64,000 nt of DNA from Pseudomonas helvetica (GCF_039908645.1 NZ_CP150917.1:5715001-5779000), one strand, 5' to 3'. Shown: positions 1-10,377, counted from the first letter of the stretch. Notes: a model not told the origin generated them from the sequence alone. Program-made: numbers and translations.

Positions 1-124
1 CAACCGACTTCATAACAGACCCGCAAGGCTCAGATTCAAAGGGAACCAACCATACAAGATCGCGCACCAAATACAAGTTTTGCCCGGCGCACGGACGCCA
101 ATCCGCGAACAGAGCATTCGCGAC

Positions 125-157
125 TTGCTTAAGAGATGATTTGGTTATATTTTATAC
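125..157 (+). promoter_or_regulatory. possible promoter for the M23 endopeptidase-anmK unit
   Basis: TTGCTT at 125-130 is followed 15 bases later by TATATT at 146-151, in an AT-rich patch unlike its surroundings. The spacing is short and the match only fair, so this is a weak candidate. It lies 70-100 bases before the chosen start of the next gene. Confidence 0.3.
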
Positions 158-181
158 AGTTATTTCATCTTCATCATGTCA

Positions 182-209
182 TTCATCTTTTCCAATTCAT
201 CTTTTCCAA
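182..209. repeat. perfect 14-bp tandem repeat in the 5' leader
   Basis: The unit TTCATCTTTTCCAA occurs twice head to tail (182-195 and 196-209), in a C/T-rich tract between the candidate promoter and the chosen start codon at 223. It would be translated only if the upstream start at 136 were used, which looks unlikely. Confidence 0.8.
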
Positions 210-222
210 AGTCAAATTACCT

Positions 223-1641
223 ATGATCACAGAACCGTCTAAAGCGCCGCCGCTTTATCCGAAGACCCACCTGCTCGCGGCAAGTGGCATTGCTGCCCTC
301 CTCAGCCTGGCGCTCCTGGTATTCCCTTCCAGTGACGTTGAAGCCAAAAAGACAACCCTGAGTCTTGAACTGGAACGTCCCGCAGAACAACTGACACAAG
401 ATCAAGACGCTGCTGACGCCGTCCAAGCCACAAACGAGCCGGTCGAATCTCCATTCGCCCAGATCGAAGACAGTACCGACGATAGCAAGGAAACGGCTAA
501 AGCAGCCCCGGCACCAGCCGTTGAAGAGAAGAAAGCGCCAGGCCACCGGGAAGTGATCGTTGCCAAAGGCGACACGCTCTCCACATTGTTCGAGAAAGTC
601 GGGCTTCCAGCGGCTTCGGTGCACGACGTATTGGCCAGCGACAAGCAAGCCAAGCAGTTCACCCAGCTCAAACACGGCCAGAAACTCGAATTCGAACTCG
701 GCCGCGACGGCCAGTTGACCAATCTGCACAGCAAGATCAATGACGCTGAAAGCATCAGCCTGAGCAAAAACGCCAAGGGCTATACCTTTAACCGCATTAC
801 AGCCAAGCCAACCGTGCGCTCCGCCTATGTTCACGGCGTGATCAACAGCTCGCTTTCGCAATCCGCGGCGCGTGCCGGGCTGTCCCACAGCCTCACCATG
901 GACATGGCCAGCGTGTTTGGCTACGACGTCGACTTCGCCCAGGATATTCGCCAGGGTGACGAGTTCGACGTGATCTACGAACAGAAAGTCGTCAACGGCA
1001 AAGCTGTCGGCAATGGCCCTATTCTTTCCGCCCGTTTCACCAACCGTGGCAAGACGTACACCGCCGTGCGTTACACCAACAAGCAAGGCAACAGCAGCTA
1101 CTACACGGCCGAAGGCAATAGCATGCGCAAGGCGTTCATTCGTACGCCGGTGGACTTCGCCCGTATTAGCTCGCGTTTCTCCATGGGTCGCAAGCATCCA
1201 ATTCTGAACAAAATTCGCGCGCACAAAGGCGTCGACTACGCAGCGCCTCGTGGCACGCCGATCAAGGCTGCCGGTGACGGCAAAGTGCTGCTGGCCGGTC
1301 GCCGCGGTGGTTACGGCAACACCGTTATCATTCAGCACGGCAACACCTACCGCACGCTGTACGGACACATGCAAGGCTTCGCCAAAGGCGTCAAGACTGG
1401 CGGCAACGTCAAGCAAGGCCAAGTGATTGGCTATATCGGCACTACCGGACTCTCGACCGGCCCGCACTTGCACTACGAGTTCCAGGTCAACGGCGTTCAC
1501 GTCGACCCGCTGGGTCAGAAACTGCCAATGGCCGATCCGATCGCCAAGTCCGAGCGCGCACGCTTCCTGCAACAAAGCCAGCCGCTGATGGCGCGCATGG
1601 AGCAAGAAAAAGCCACCCTGCTAGCCTCGAGCAAACGCTAA
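223..1641 (+). CDS. M23-family peptidoglycan DD-endopeptidase (MepM-like)
   Basis: Probable periplasmic zinc peptidase that cuts peptide cross-links in peptidoglycan. From the start at 223 (472 residues) there is a membrane anchor/signal at about residues 17-35, an acidic and Pro-rich linker, a LysM/OapA-like segment around 108-155 (motif KGDTLSTLF), and a C-terminal M23 (LytM) domain. The zinc ligands are visible as HxxxD (H334, D338) and HLH (H415, H417). The frame is open back to 136, but the extra 29 residues are Phe/His-rich, unlike the family, and cross a tandem repeat, so ATG 223 is preferred. The gene ends 3 bases before anmK, which suggests co-transcription and fits a role in releasing and recycling wall material. 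Family is certain; the exact substrate bond is inferred. Confidence 0.9.
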   Translation: MITEPSKAPPLYPKTHLLAASGIAALLSLALLVFPSSDVEAKKTTLSLELERPAEQLTQDQDAADAVQATNEPVESPFAQIEDSTDDSKETAKAAPAPAVEEKKAPGHREVIVAKGDTLSTLFEKVGLPAASVHDVLASDKQAKQFTQLKHGQKLEFELGRDGQLTNLHSKINDAESISLSKNAKGYTFNRITAKPTVRSAYVHGVINSSLSQSAARAGLSHSLTMDMASVFGYDVDFAQDIRQGDEFDVIYEQKVVNGKAVGNGPILSARFTNRGKTYTAVRYTNKQGNSSYYTAEGNSMRKAFIRTPVDFARISSRFSMGRKHPILNKIRAHKGVDYAAPRGTPIKAAGDGKVLLAGRRGGYGNTVIIQHGNTYRTLYGHMQGFAKGVKTGGNVKQGQVIGYIGTTGLSTGPHLHYEFQVNGVHVDPLGQKLPMADPIAKSERARFLQQSQPLMARMEQEKATLLASSKR

Positions 1642-2736
<1,095 letters not shown>

Positions 2737-2748
2737 GCACCAGACAGC

Positions 2749-2783
2749 AAAACGCCGCAAAGCCGTGAGGCCATGCGGCGTTT
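2749..2783. terminator. bidirectional terminator between anmK and erpA
   Basis: Inverted repeat AAACGCCGC (2750-2758) and GCGGCGTTT (2775-2783), with T/A runs on the outer sides in both directions. It lies between the convergent genes anmK and erpA and can serve both. Confidence 0.8.
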
Positions 2784-2803
2784 GGTGATGCGCTGAGGTG
2801 CGA

Positions 2804-3154
2804 TCAGATCGAAAACGAAGAGCCGCAACCACAGGTCGTGGTGGCATTCGGGTTCTTGATCACGAAACGCGAACCTTCCAGACCTTCCTGATAATCCACC
2901 TCGGCACCTGCCAGGTATTGGAAGCTCATCGGATCGACGACCAGGCTAACGCCTTCGCGCTCGACGATGGTGTCGTCATCGGCCACTTCTTCATCGAATG
3001 TGAAGCCGTACTGAAACCCTGAACAACCGCCGCCCGTAACGAATACGCGCAGCTTCAAGCGATCATTACCCTCTTCATCGACCAGGCTCTTCACCTTGTG
3101 CGCGGCACCGTGGGTGAATTGCAAAGCCGTGGGGGTGAAGGATTCGACGCTCAT
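2804..3154 (-). CDS. erpA: iron-sulfur cluster insertion protein ErpA
   Basis: A-type Fe-S carrier that delivers clusters to essential apo-enzymes in the cytoplasm. The 116-residue protein has the three conserved cysteines: C44 in [11 protein letters not shown], and C108 and C110 in [10 protein letters not shown] at the C terminus. Length and motifs match ErpA rather than IscA. It is a single gene between convergent anmK and co-directional argC. Confidence 0.96.
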   Translation of the reverse strand: MSVESFTPTALQFTHGAAHKVKSLVDEEGNDRLKLRVFVTGGGCSGFQYGFTFDEEVADDDTIVEREGVSLVVDPMSFQYLAGAEVDYQEGLEGSRFVIKNPNATTTCGCGSSFSI

Positions 3155-3276
3155 GCTGACTATCTCCCGGTGTTACACCGCCATAATGCGTGATGACGCG
3201 CATTATCCGCTTCTCCCAGAAAATCGGTCAACTATTGTTACGGTATATCAATCAACACAATGGTCAGCCCGGAATA

Positions 3277-3303
3277 CAAAAAGGCCCGTTAAACGGGCCT
3301 TTC
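3277..3303 (-). terminator. terminator downstream of argC
   Basis: AGGCCCG (3282-3288) pairs with CGGGCCT (3294-3300). On the minus strand it is followed by a T run, directly after the argC stop codon. Confidence 0.8.
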
Positions 3304-3321
3304 TGCTGAGCGGGGGAAAGC

Positions 3322-4356
3322 TTAGGGCAGCATGCCTGCATGGGACAGACCCAAGCGCTCATCCAGACCAAACAGGATGTTCAGGTTCTGCACCGCCTGA
3401 CCCGACGCGCCCTTGACCAAATTGTCGATCACCGACAGCACCACCACCAGATCGCCATCCTGCGGACGATGAACCGCAATACGGCAAACGTTGGCACCCC
3501 GCACACTACGGGTTTCCGGATGGCTGCCAGCCGGCATGACATCGACGAACGGTTCGTTCGCATAGCGTTTTTCAAACAACGCCTGCAAGTCTATGGAGCG
3601 GTCGACCACGGTTGCATAGAGCGTGGAGTGAATACCGCGAATCATCGGCGTCAGGTGCGGCACGAAAGTCAGGCCGACGTCCTTGCCTGCTGCGCGACGC
3701 AGCCCCTGGCGAATCTCAGGCAGGTGACGATGCCCTTTAACGGCATAGGCTTTCATGCTCTCGGAGGTTTCGGAATACAGCGAACCGACGCTTGCACCAC
3801 GACCAGCACCGCTGACACCCGACTTGCAGTCAGCAATTAGGCGCGAAGTATCGGCAAGACCTGCTTCGAGCAACGGCAGGAAGCCCAGTTGCGTGGCGGT
3901 TGGATAGCAACCCGGCACCGCGATCAGGCGTGCTTGCCTGATCTGCTCGCGATTGACTTCTGGCAAGCCATAGACCGCTTCTTCCAGCAACTCTGGCGCA
4001 CCGTGCGGCTGGCCATACCACTTGGCCCATTCGTCCGCGTCCTGCAGACGGAAGTCTGCCGACAGGTCGATGACCTTGGTCCCGGCCGCCAGTAATTCAC
4101 CGGCCAGCGCATGCGCTACACCGTGTGGAGTGGCGAAGAACACCACATCGCAGGCACCAAGGGTTTTGATGTCCGGAACGCTGAACGCCAGGCCGTCGTA
4201 GTGGCCTCGCAGGTTCGGGTACATGTCGGCAACGGCCAGGCCTGCCTCGGATCGGGAAGTGATCACTACCACTTCAGCTTGCGGATGTTGCGCCAACAGA
4301 CGCAGCAATTCGACACCGGTGTAACCCGTGCCGCCGACGATACCGACCTTGACCAT
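3322..4356 (-). CDS. argC: N-acetyl-gamma-glutamyl-phosphate reductase
   Basis: NADPH-dependent reduction of N-acetylglutamyl phosphate in arginine synthesis. From ATG 4356 the protein has 344 residues, starting [20 protein letters not shown] (Rossmann GxxGxxG), with the catalytic cysteine C150 in [10 protein letters not shown] and the later HLPEIRQ and VPHLTPM segments. The frame extends 24 codons upstream to 4428, but that stretch has no family similarity and begins outside the usual start. It diverges from hemJ. Confidence 0.96.
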   Translation of the reverse strand: MVKVGIVGGTGYTGVELLRLLAQHPQAEVVVITSRSEAGLAVADMYPNLRGHYDGLAFSVPDIKTLGACDVVFFATPHGVAHALAGELLAAGTKVIDLSADFRLQDADEWAKWYGQPHGAPELLEEAVYGLPEVNREQIRQARLIAVPGCYPTATQLGFLPLLEAGLADTSRLIADCKSGVSGAGRGASVGSLYSETSESMKAYAVKGHRHLPEIRQGLRRAAGKDVGLTFVPHLTPMIRGIHSTLYATVVDRSIDLQALFEKRYANEPFVDVMPAGSHPETRSVRGANVCRIAVHRPQDGDLVVVLSVIDNLVKGASGQAVQNLNILFGLDERLGLSHAGMLP

Positions 4357-4491
4357 AAACCTGCCCTCAACGAACCCACTGGAAAGCCGTCGATAATAGG
4401 GCGCGCACCGCCCTGCGACAACCGTCAAGGTGACGTACGGAGGCCCAAGCCTCTACTATTCGGGCTACCGTGAACCTGGGAATAACTAAAA

Positions 4492-4923
4492 ATGCTTTAT
4501 CTGTGGCTCAAAGCGCTTCATATCGTCAGCATGGTCTGCTGGTTTGCCGGCCTGTTTTACCTGCCACGCCTGTTTGTCTACCACGCTCAAAGTGAAGACA
4601 GCATCAGCAAGGAGCGCTTCAGCATCATGGAGCGCAAACTGTACCGCGGGATCATGGGCCCGGCGATGATCGCCACACTGGCTTTCGGGATCTGGCTGAT
4701 CAGTCTCAACCCCAGCGCCTACTTCGGACAAGGTGCCTGGATGCATGCCAAATTGACCCTGGTAGTGATCCTGATCGGCTATCACCACATGTGCGGTGCA
4801 CAGGTAAAACGTTTTGCCCGTGGCGAAAACACCCGCAGCCATGTCTTTTATCGCTGGTTCAATGAAGTGCCAGTTCTGATATTGCTGGCTATTGTAATTC
4901 TGGTCGTCGTACGGCCGTTCTAA
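4492..4923 (+). CDS. hemJ: protoporphyrinogen IX oxidase HemJ
   Basis: Small membrane enzyme of heme synthesis that oxidises protoporphyrinogen IX in bacteria without HemG or HemY. The 143-residue product has about four hydrophobic segments, the N-terminal conserved block LWLKALHIVSMVCWFAGLFY with His10, and the later HAKLTLVVILIGYHHM block. Length matches HemJ (formerly UPF0093). It diverges from argC and lies 34 bases before the next gene. Confidence 0.88.
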   Translation: MLYLWLKALHIVSMVCWFAGLFYLPRLFVYHAQSEDSISKERFSIMERKLYRGIMGPAMIATLAFGIWLISLNPSAYFGQGAWMHAKLTLVVILIGYHHMCGAQVKRFARGENTRSHVFYRWFNEVPVLILLAIVILVVVRPF

Positions 4924-4957
4924 TCATAATTAGCCGCAACTTATCGGGGTACTTCCA

Positions 4958-5926
4958 ATGTCGCTGCCCGCTTTGCTCGAACAACGTTTGCGTCTGCCTG
5001 TCGTGGCAGCACCGATGTTCCTGATTTCCAATCCACAGCTGGTACTCGCCTGCTGCCGCAATGGTGTGGTCGGCAGCTTTCCAGCGCTGAACCAGCGTGA
5101 AAGCAGCGGCTTCAAAGCCTGGCTGGAGGAAATTGAAGCGGGTCTGGCGCTATTGGAAAATCCTGCGCCGTATGCGGTGAATCTGATCGTTCACAACAGC
5201 AATCCGCGCCTGCAAGCGGACCTGGCAATCTGCATCGAACACAAGGTTCCGATCGTGATCACCAGCCTTGGCGCAGTGAAAGAGCTGGTCGATGCGGTGC
5301 ACGGCTATGGTGGCCTGGTTTTCCACGACGTGACGACTCGACGCCATGCGGAAAAAGCTGCCGAGGCCGGCGTCGATGGCTTGATCGCCGTAGCGGCAGG
5401 CGCCGGTGGCCATGCCGGGACCTGGAGCCCGTTTTCGCTGATTGCCGAGATTCGCCAGTTCTTCGACAAAACCCTGCTGCTGGCCGGTTGCCTGAACCAT
5501 GGCCACGAGATTCTCGCCGCGCAACTGCTCGGTGCGGATCTGGCGTACTTCGGTACGCGCTTTATCGGCACCACCGAAAGCCATGCCCCGGAAGCCTATA
5601 AAGAGATGCTGCTGACTTCCAGGGCCGCCGACATTGTCCATACGCCAGCGGTGTCCGGGGTGCCGGCAAGCTTCATGCGCCAAAGCCTGATAAACGCCGG
5701 TTTTGACATAGATGCACTGCAAGGCAAGGGTGAAGTCAACTTCGGCGCCAAACTCAAACCCTTGAGCGATGAAGCCAAAGCCTGGAAAACCGTCTGGTCA
5801 GCTGGCCAGGGCGTGGGTGAAATCGACGACCTGCCAAGCGTCGATCAACTGGTCGCAAGGCTGGACGCCGAGTACCGAAAGGCGCAGGAATTCGCAGCTC
5901 AACTACCCAAACGCTGGCCGCGCTAA
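4958..5926 (+). CDS. nitronate monooxygenase-family FMN enzyme
   Basis: FMN-dependent TIM-barrel protein of the 2-nitropropane dioxygenase/nitronate monooxygenase family, 322 residues. The N-terminal LRLPVVAAPMFLISNPQLVL block, central AVAAGAGGHAGTWSPF, and AYFGTRFIGTTESHA phosphate-binding stretch are typical. True substrates vary in this family (nitronates, or enoyl reduction by FabK-like members), so only the family is named. ATG 4958 is preceded by a modest purine-poor region; no better upstream start is seen. Confidence 0.85.
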   Translation: MSLPALLEQRLRLPVVAAPMFLISNPQLVLACCRNGVVGSFPALNQRESSGFKAWLEEIEAGLALLENPAPYAVNLIVHNSNPRLQADLAICIEHKVPIVITSLGAVKELVDAVHGYGGLVFHDVTTRRHAEKAAEAGVDGLIAVAAGAGGHAGTWSPFSLIAEIRQFFDKTLLLAGCLNHGHEILAAQLLGADLAYFGTRFIGTTESHAPEAYKEMLLTSRAADIVHTPAVSGVPASFMRQSLINAGFDIDALQGKGEVNFGAKLKPLSDEAKAWKTVWSAGQGVGEIDDLPSVDQLVARLDAEYRKAQEFAAQLPKRWPR

Positions 5927-6007
5927 CGCACAAGGTTTGGCCAGCCGATTCTGGCTGGCTTAAACTGCCGAGCACAGCCCCCTGACTCGCGACAAGGATG
6001 CCCCGAC

Positions 6008-6928
6008 ATGAGCGAACACCGTTTCAAGATCGTCTTTGACGGAGCCCTGCTTCCGGGCGTCGACATCACCACCGCGAAACTCAATCTCGCCCAACTGTTC
6101 AAAAGCGACGTCGCGGCCATCGAACGCCTGTTCAGCGGAAAGCCTGTCGCGCTCAAGCACGACCTGTCCCACGCAGACGCACAAACCTATCTGAATGCCC
6201 TGTCGAAAACCGGCATCGATGCACGCATTGAAGCCGAGCCGTCGATCAAGCTCAATCTGACCGACATTCACGATTCGTCGTCCGCCGCTTACACGGCGCC
6301 CACACTCGGTAACAACGAATCGCCCTATAGCCCTCCTCGCGCGCCCGTTGGTGAAGCGTTGCCAGCGTTTTCGGAACTCAAGGTGTTTAGCGTGCAGGGT
6401 CGAATCGGGCGCCTGCGTTATCTCGCGTGGTCATTGGTGGCGCTACTGATCATGGGCGCTATCGCTGGCGTTTTTGGACTCAGCCTGCTGAGCGGCAATC
6501 AAATAGTGCTGAGCACAATTGTTTGTGTCGTTGCGTTCGTGGCGTACCTCTACATAAACATCACCATCAGCGTGCAACGCCTGCACGATCTTGGTTGGTC
6601 CGGCTGGCTGTGGTTTCTGAATCTGGTGCCCTTTATCGGCAGCCTGTTTCCATTTGCACTCGCGGCGCTACCAGGAAACGTCGGGGCGAATCGCTATGGC
6701 GCGCCGCAGCCCCCCAACAGCACGGCTGTCAAAGTGCTGTGCGGGCTGTGGCTGGTGGTGATCGCAGTGTTTTTTGTCGGCGCGCTTGCCGGTGGCCTCA
6801 GCACCCTGACCGAAGAGTACGAAAGCACCTCGACCAGCAGTTATGGAAGCAGTGAGCCGGCCGATGCGGTTGAGGCAGACGATGCGGCGAAAGCAGCTCA
6901 GCCCCCTGTAGACTATGAGAAAGAATAA
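6008..6928 (+). CDS. DUF805 membrane protein with N-terminal soluble domain
   Basis: 306 residues. The first ~80 residues are soluble and not recognised (alternating short beta/helix pattern, ending in an EAEPSIKLNLTD-type stretch). After a Pro-rich linker, the core from about 120 to 265 has four hydrophobic helices with the DUF805 signatures GRIGRLRYLAW and QRLHDLGWSGWLWFL. The C-terminal 40 residues are Ser/Glu/Asp-rich and probably disordered. Function of DUF805 proteins is not established; they are inner-membrane proteins. Confidence 0.8.
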   Translation: MSEHRFKIVFDGALLPGVDITTAKLNLAQLFKSDVAAIERLFSGKPVALKHDLSHADAQTYLNALSKTGIDARIEAEPSIKLNLTDIHDSSSAAYTAPTLGNNESPYSPPRAPVGEALPAFSELKVFSVQGRIGRLRYLAWSLVALLIMGAIAGVFGLSLLSGNQIVLSTIVCVVAFVAYLYINITISVQRLHDLGWSGWLWFLNLVPFIGSLFPFALAALPGNVGANRYGAPQPPNSTAVKVLCGLWLVVIAVFFVGALAGGLSTLTEEYESTSTSSYGSSEPADAVEADDAAKAAQPPVDYEKE

Positions 6929-6990
6929 ACGCGCTCGGTTCCTGTGACATCTCTGTCCACAGGCCGCGAGCCGTTGCGATGGAGAATTGC

Positions 6991-7779
6991 ATGACCCGTT
7001 ACGCTCTGATCACTGGCGCCTCCAGCGGCATCGGCCTGGCCATGGCCGAAGCGTTGGCGCGACGCGGCCGCAGCCTGATTCTGGTGGCCCGTCAACGTGA
7101 TCAGCTGGAAAGTATTGCCATCGAACTGACCCAGCGCTTTGGCGTCGAGGTGCTGTTCCGCGCCTGTGACCTGGGTGAACCGCTGCGCTTGTCCGGTTTT
7201 CTGCTGGAACTCGAAGAGGGTGACCGACAGATCGACCTGCTGGTCAATTGCGCCGGCATCGGTACCTGCGGCCCGTTTCTCGCTCAGGACTGGATGACCG
7301 AACAAGACTTGATCGAAGTGAATATCCTCGCCCTGACCCGCCTGTGCCACGCCATTGGTAACAGCATGGCCTTGCAGGGCGGCGGGCAGATTCTGAACGT
7401 CGCCTCGATGGCCGCCTTCTACCCCGGCCCATGGATGAGCACCTATTACGCCAGCAAGGCGTATGTACTGCACTTCTCCGAAGGCTTGCGGGTCGAGCTG
7501 AAGAAGTGCGCGGTCAAGGTCTCGGTCCTCTGCCCCGGCCCGACGCGCACGGCGTTTTTCCGCACCGCGCAACTGGACACCGACAAACTGGCCAACAGCA
7601 AAATGCTGATGAGCCCCGAGGAAGTGGCCCTCTACACAGTGCGTGCGCTGGAGAAGAACCGCGCAATCATCATTCCCGGACGCCTCAATCGCTGGTTCGC
7701 GCTGTTGCCGCGCTTCGGCTCGCGCTGGCTGACCCGAACCATCGTAGGCATGGTCAACAAGACGCACTGTCCGCGCTGA
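6991..7779 (+). CDS. SDR-family NAD(P)-dependent oxidoreductase
   Basis: Classical short-chain dehydrogenase of 262 residues. It has TGASSGIGLAMAEAL (cofactor loop) at the N terminus, NCAGIG near 85, the catalytic Ser in NVASMAAF, and YYASKAYV (YxxxK), then the PGPTRTAFF loop. The start at 6991 is chosen because GGAG at 6981-6984 sits six bases ahead; an in-frame ATG at 6979 overlaps that site. Substrate is unknown. Confidence 0.88.
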   Translation: MTRYALITGASSGIGLAMAEALARRGRSLILVARQRDQLESIAIELTQRFGVEVLFRACDLGEPLRLSGFLLELEEGDRQIDLLVNCAGIGTCGPFLAQDWMTEQDLIEVNILALTRLCHAIGNSMALQGGGQILNVASMAAFYPGPWMSTYYASKAYVLHFSEGLRVELKKCAVKVSVLCPGPTRTAFFRTAQLDTDKLANSKMLMSPEEVALYTVRALEKNRAIIIPGRLNRWFALLPRFGSRWLTRTIVGMVNKTHCPR

Positions 7780-7866
7780 GCATCACTAAAAGTAAAGCTA
7801 ACAGGCTGGGCTCGGGCATCTCCCGTGAGTACACTCAGCCCGGACCAACACAATGGAGAAACAGCT

Positions 7867-8205
7867 GTGGATACTCTGTTCACCAAAATCATCAACAGAG
7901 AAATACCCGCCAAGATCATTTACGAGGATGACCAGGTCCTGGCCTTCCACGACATCGCCCCGCAGGCACCCGTGCATTTCCTGGTAGTCCCGAAAAAGCC
8001 GGTGCGCACGCTCAACGACCTCACCGAGGACGATAAAGCGCTGGCCGGGCACATTCTGTTCACCGCCCAGCGCCTGGCACTGGAGCTGGGCTGCGAAGAA
8101 GGCTTTCGCGTGGTCATGAACTGCAATGAACTGGGCGGCCAGACCGTTTATCACATTCATATGCACGTGCTGGGTCAGCGCCAGATGCACTGGCCACCGG
8201 GCTGA
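7867..8205 (+). CDS. HIT-family nucleotide-binding hydrolase (HinT-like)
   Basis: 112-residue histidine triad protein; relatives hydrolyse purine nucleoside phosphoramidates and aminoacyl-AMP. The triad HIHMHVLG (HxHxH) is near the C terminus, after the conserved N-terminal FTKIINREIPAKIIYEDD block. GTG at 7867 is taken as start because GGAG at 7855-7858 precedes it by 8 bases and the family begins here; the frame is open to 7825 but that part is not family-like. Confidence 0.9.
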   Translation: MDTLFTKIINREIPAKIIYEDDQVLAFHDIAPQAPVHFLVVPKKPVRTLNDLTEDDKALAGHILFTAQRLALELGCEEGFRVVMNCNELGGQTVYHIHMHVLGQRQMHWPPG

Positions 8206-8457
8206 TCCGTCTCCCGAGCTTGTTGTGGCGAGGGAGCTTGCTCCCGCTGGGCTGCACAGCAGCCCCCATCTTTCTTCTGCTCCCCAATGAAACTCGCGGA
8301 CTGACTTAACGACCGCTTCGCGGCCGAGCGGGAGCAAGCTCCCTCGCCACAAAGCCAGTATCTGCAAATGCCAGGCGGTCTTCTGCAATGACCCAGCGCA
8401 AACCTAACCCGGCCGATTGCGGTAAACTGGCCGCCGAGATTCTTCCCGGAGGTCAGC
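8206..8457. other. intergenic region filled by a REPIN
   Basis: The gap between the HIT gene and coq7 is mostly the inverted REP pair at 8224-8352. The remaining ~100 bases hold the coq7 upstream region, with AGGTCAG just before the start codon. Confidence 0.8.
8224..8352. repeat. REPIN (inverted REP pair), family 1
   Basis: Left arm (8224-8249) begins TTGTGGCGAGGGAGCTTGCT; the right arm (8327-8352) is its exact 26-base reverse complement. The same arm sequence recurs near 18.5, 23.0, 25.3 and 32.3 kb. Each arm is itself a small palindrome (GGGAGCTTGCTCCC). Confidence 0.93.
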
Positions 8458-9105
8458 ATGACTACCCAACGTCACTACTCGCCGATTGACCGTCTTCTGT
8501 TGCAAGCCGACACCGCCATGCGCACGTTGCTGCCCTTCAGTGGCCAGCCTTGCCGCCCGTCGCCGGCCATCGTGCAGCCAGAGGCGAAAATGAGCGACGA
8601 AGACACCCGGCACGTCGCCGGCCTGATGCGCATCAACCATACCGGTGAAGTCTGTGCCCAGGCGCTGTATCAGGGCCAGGCCCTGACTGCCAAGCTGCCG
8701 CAAGTGCGTGAGGCGATGGAACACGCAGCCGAAGAAGAAATCGATCATCTGGTCTGGTGCGAACAGCGCATCCGCCAACTGGGCAGCCACACCAGCATCC
8801 TCAATCCGCTGTTCTACGGTATGTCGTTCGGTATCGGCGCCGTCGCCGGACTGATCAGCGACAAAGTCAGCCTGGGGTTCGTCGCAGCGACTGAAGATCA
8901 GGTGTGCAAACACTTGAACAAGCACCTTGAGCAACTGCCAGTCGAGGACGAGAAGTCCCGGGCCATTCTTGAGCAGATGCGCATCGATGAAGAGCAGCAC
9001 GCCGAAAGCGCGCTCGACGCTGGAGGCTTCCGCTTCCCGGCACCGATAAAATTCGGCATGAGCCTGATGGCCAAGGTCATGACCAAAAGTACCTACCGGA
9101 TCTGA
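8458..9105 (+). CDS. coq7: 2-polyprenyl-3-methyl-6-methoxy-1,4-benzoquinone monooxygenase
   Basis: Di-iron hydroxylase of ubiquinone synthesis, 215 residues (the Coq7/UbiF-replacing enzyme found in Pseudomonas). Visible ligands include E64 in [17 protein letters not shown]94/H97 (EEIDH), a middle Glu in the TEDQVCKHL segment, and the final [11 protein letters not shown] (ExxH). Ribosome site AGGTC precedes ATG 8458. An IS element now begins 15 bases past its stop codon and separates it from the hairpin at 10441. Confidence 0.95.
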   Translation: MTTQRHYSPIDRLLLQADTAMRTLLPFSGQPCRPSPAIVQPEAKMSDEDTRHVAGLMRINHTGEVCAQALYQGQALTAKLPQVREAMEHAAEEEIDHLVWCEQRIRQLGSHTSILNPLFYGMSFGIGAVAGLISDKVSLGFVAATEDQVCKHLNKHLEQLPVEDEKSRAILEQMRIDEEQHAESALDAGGFRFPAPIKFGMSLMAKVMTKSTYRI

Positions 9106-9117
9106 CCCGTAAAACCT

Positions 9118-9120
9118 TCG
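9118..9120. repeat. target-site duplication, left copy
   Basis: TCG directly abuts the left terminal repeat of the IS; TCG at 10431-10433 abuts the right one. A 3-bp duplication is typical of IS3-family insertions. Confidence 0.8.
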
Positions 9121-9151
9121 TGTCTAGTCCTGAAATAGGTTTACACCTGTT

Positions 9152-9952
9152 TCACTTCAACGCCCGATGCACCGCATCGGGCGTTTTGTATTTCAAAGAC
9201 AGGTGCGGTCGCTCGCCGTTATAGATCGATACCGACTCACTCACCATCTTCTTCGCCTGCGTCAAATCCTGCGGTCGCTGGAGCATAAGCTCTGTCTTTA
9301 ATATCCCGTTGACCCGCTCTGCCAGGGCATTCTGGTAGCAGTCATAGCCATCCGTCATTGAGCACCTGATGCCGTGTCTCGCGTGCAGTTCCTGGTACAT
9401 TCCCGAGCAATACTGGCTGCCTCTGTCCGAGTGATGCACCAGCGACTGCTCCGTTCGGCGGTATTTCACCGCCCGGCGCAACGCATGCGCTACCGACTCG
9501 GCGTGCAGGCTTTCATGGACGTGATAGCCCACGATCTTTCGCGAAAAAGCATCCGTCACAAGGCTCAGATAGGCCACACCTTCCTGGGTTGGCAAATAGG
9601 TGATGTCCGCCACCCAGACTTGTTCCGGGCCGCTTGCAACAACCTGATCAGGACCGGGCTTGAGCAGGTTCGGATGGCGTCGAAAGCGATGATGGCTGTC
9701 GGTCGTCTTGTGGTAAGCCCGCTTGCGGGCCACCAATAAACGCCTTTCGCGCAGAATCGAAAACAGCCGATCTCGACCCACTTGCAGCTCAAGTTGAGGC
9801 TGGCAATGCAGCAAGTAATGCAGCTTTCGGGTGCCCAAGCGCGGCTGTCGCTGACGCTTTTGCTGAACGAAGTCGGCAACTTTCTGGTCCAGAACGAGAC
9901 GAGCAGCATCGGCGCGATTGCGTTTGTAGTAAGCCTGTCGGCTTATCCCCAT
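9152..9952 (-). CDS. IS3-family transposase OrfB (DDE catalytic part)
   Basis: 266 residues from the annotated ATG. The integrase core rve is clear: D116 in VWVADITYLP, D176 in HHSDRGSQY and E212 in NALAERVNGILKTE, with the D-35-E spacing of IS3 transposases. The N terminus carries the HTH_21-like region (GISRQAYYKR). The frame is open upstream through 10018, so the natural product is the OrfAB fusion made by -1 frameshifting rather than this ORF alone. Confidence 0.95.
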   Translation of the reverse strand: MGISRQAYYKRNRADAARLVLDQKVADFVQQKRQRQPRLGTRKLHYLLHCQPQLELQVGRDRLFSILRERRLLVARKRAYHKTTDSHHRFRRHPNLLKPGPDQVVASGPEQVWVADITYLPTQEGVAYLSLVTDAFSRKIVGYHVHESLHAESVAHALRRAVKYRRTEQSLVHHSDRGSQYCSGMYQELHARHGIRCSMTDGYDCYQNALAERVNGILKTELMLQRPQDLTQAKKMVSESVSIYNGERPHLSLKYKTPDAVHRALK

Positions 9953-9975
9953 GAACTGGCAAGCCCTGCTGATAC

Positions 9976-10377
9976 TCAGGTTTTGGACTCGCTTTTGCGC
10001 GAGGACTTGCCGGGACGCTTTTTTATGACAGAAAGGCCGTAGTCATTCTTCAAGACATCCACGACAGCTTCGAAAAACTGCGCTTTCTGATTGGACAGAG
10101 CTAGCTGCTCTTCAAGCTCTTTGATGCGTTGCTCTGGCGTTAATGGTCGGTTTTTGTCGGGCATAGACCCCATCCTCGGCGAGCCAATGTATGTGCCTGG
10201 GCTCCAATCTTGCCGACCGTGCTTGCGTAACCACGTCAGAACGGTCGTTTTGCCTTGAATCCCGTAGCGCTCCTGAGCCTCTTTATAACTCAGCTCGCCT
10301 TTTTCGACCTGGTCGACGACCGACAATTTAAAAGTCAGCGTGTAGTCTCGCTGACTACGCCTTTTTGCTGATTCCAT
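9976..10377 (-). CDS. IS3-family transposase OrfA (DNA-binding part)
   Basis: 133 residues with a helix-turn-helix segment (VDQVEKGELSYKEAQERYGI, then TTVLTWLRKHG) and a C-terminal leucine-zipper-like coiled coil (KELEEQLALSNQKAQFFEAV). It ends shortly past the A6G frameshift site. It supplies terminal-repeat binding to the OrfAB transposase and can act as regulator alone in relatives. Confidence 0.94.
   Translation of the reverse strand: MESAKRRSQRDYTLTFKLSVVDQVEKGELSYKEAQERYGIQGKTTVLTWLRKHGRQDWSPGTYIGSPRMGSMPDKNRPLTPEQRIKELEEQLALSNQKAQFFEAVVDVLKNDYGLSVIKKRPGKSSRKSESKT
10018..10024 (-). promoter_or_regulatory. -1 programmed frameshift site of the IS
   Basis: On the minus strand AAAAAAG is read in the orfA frame as ATA AAA AAG, the classic A AAA AAG heptamer. 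Slipping back one base enters the orfB frame, which stays open through the orfB ATG (GCG TCC CGG CAA ...). Confidence 0.85.

Noticed and set aside
136..222. Upstream start for the M23 gene
   Set aside because: The added 29 residues cross a tandem repeat, are not family-like, and a normal membrane signal follows the ATG at 223.
217..1605. 462-codon frame antisense to the M23 gene
   Set aside because: Low-complexity composition, no domain, complete overlap with a strongly supported gene.
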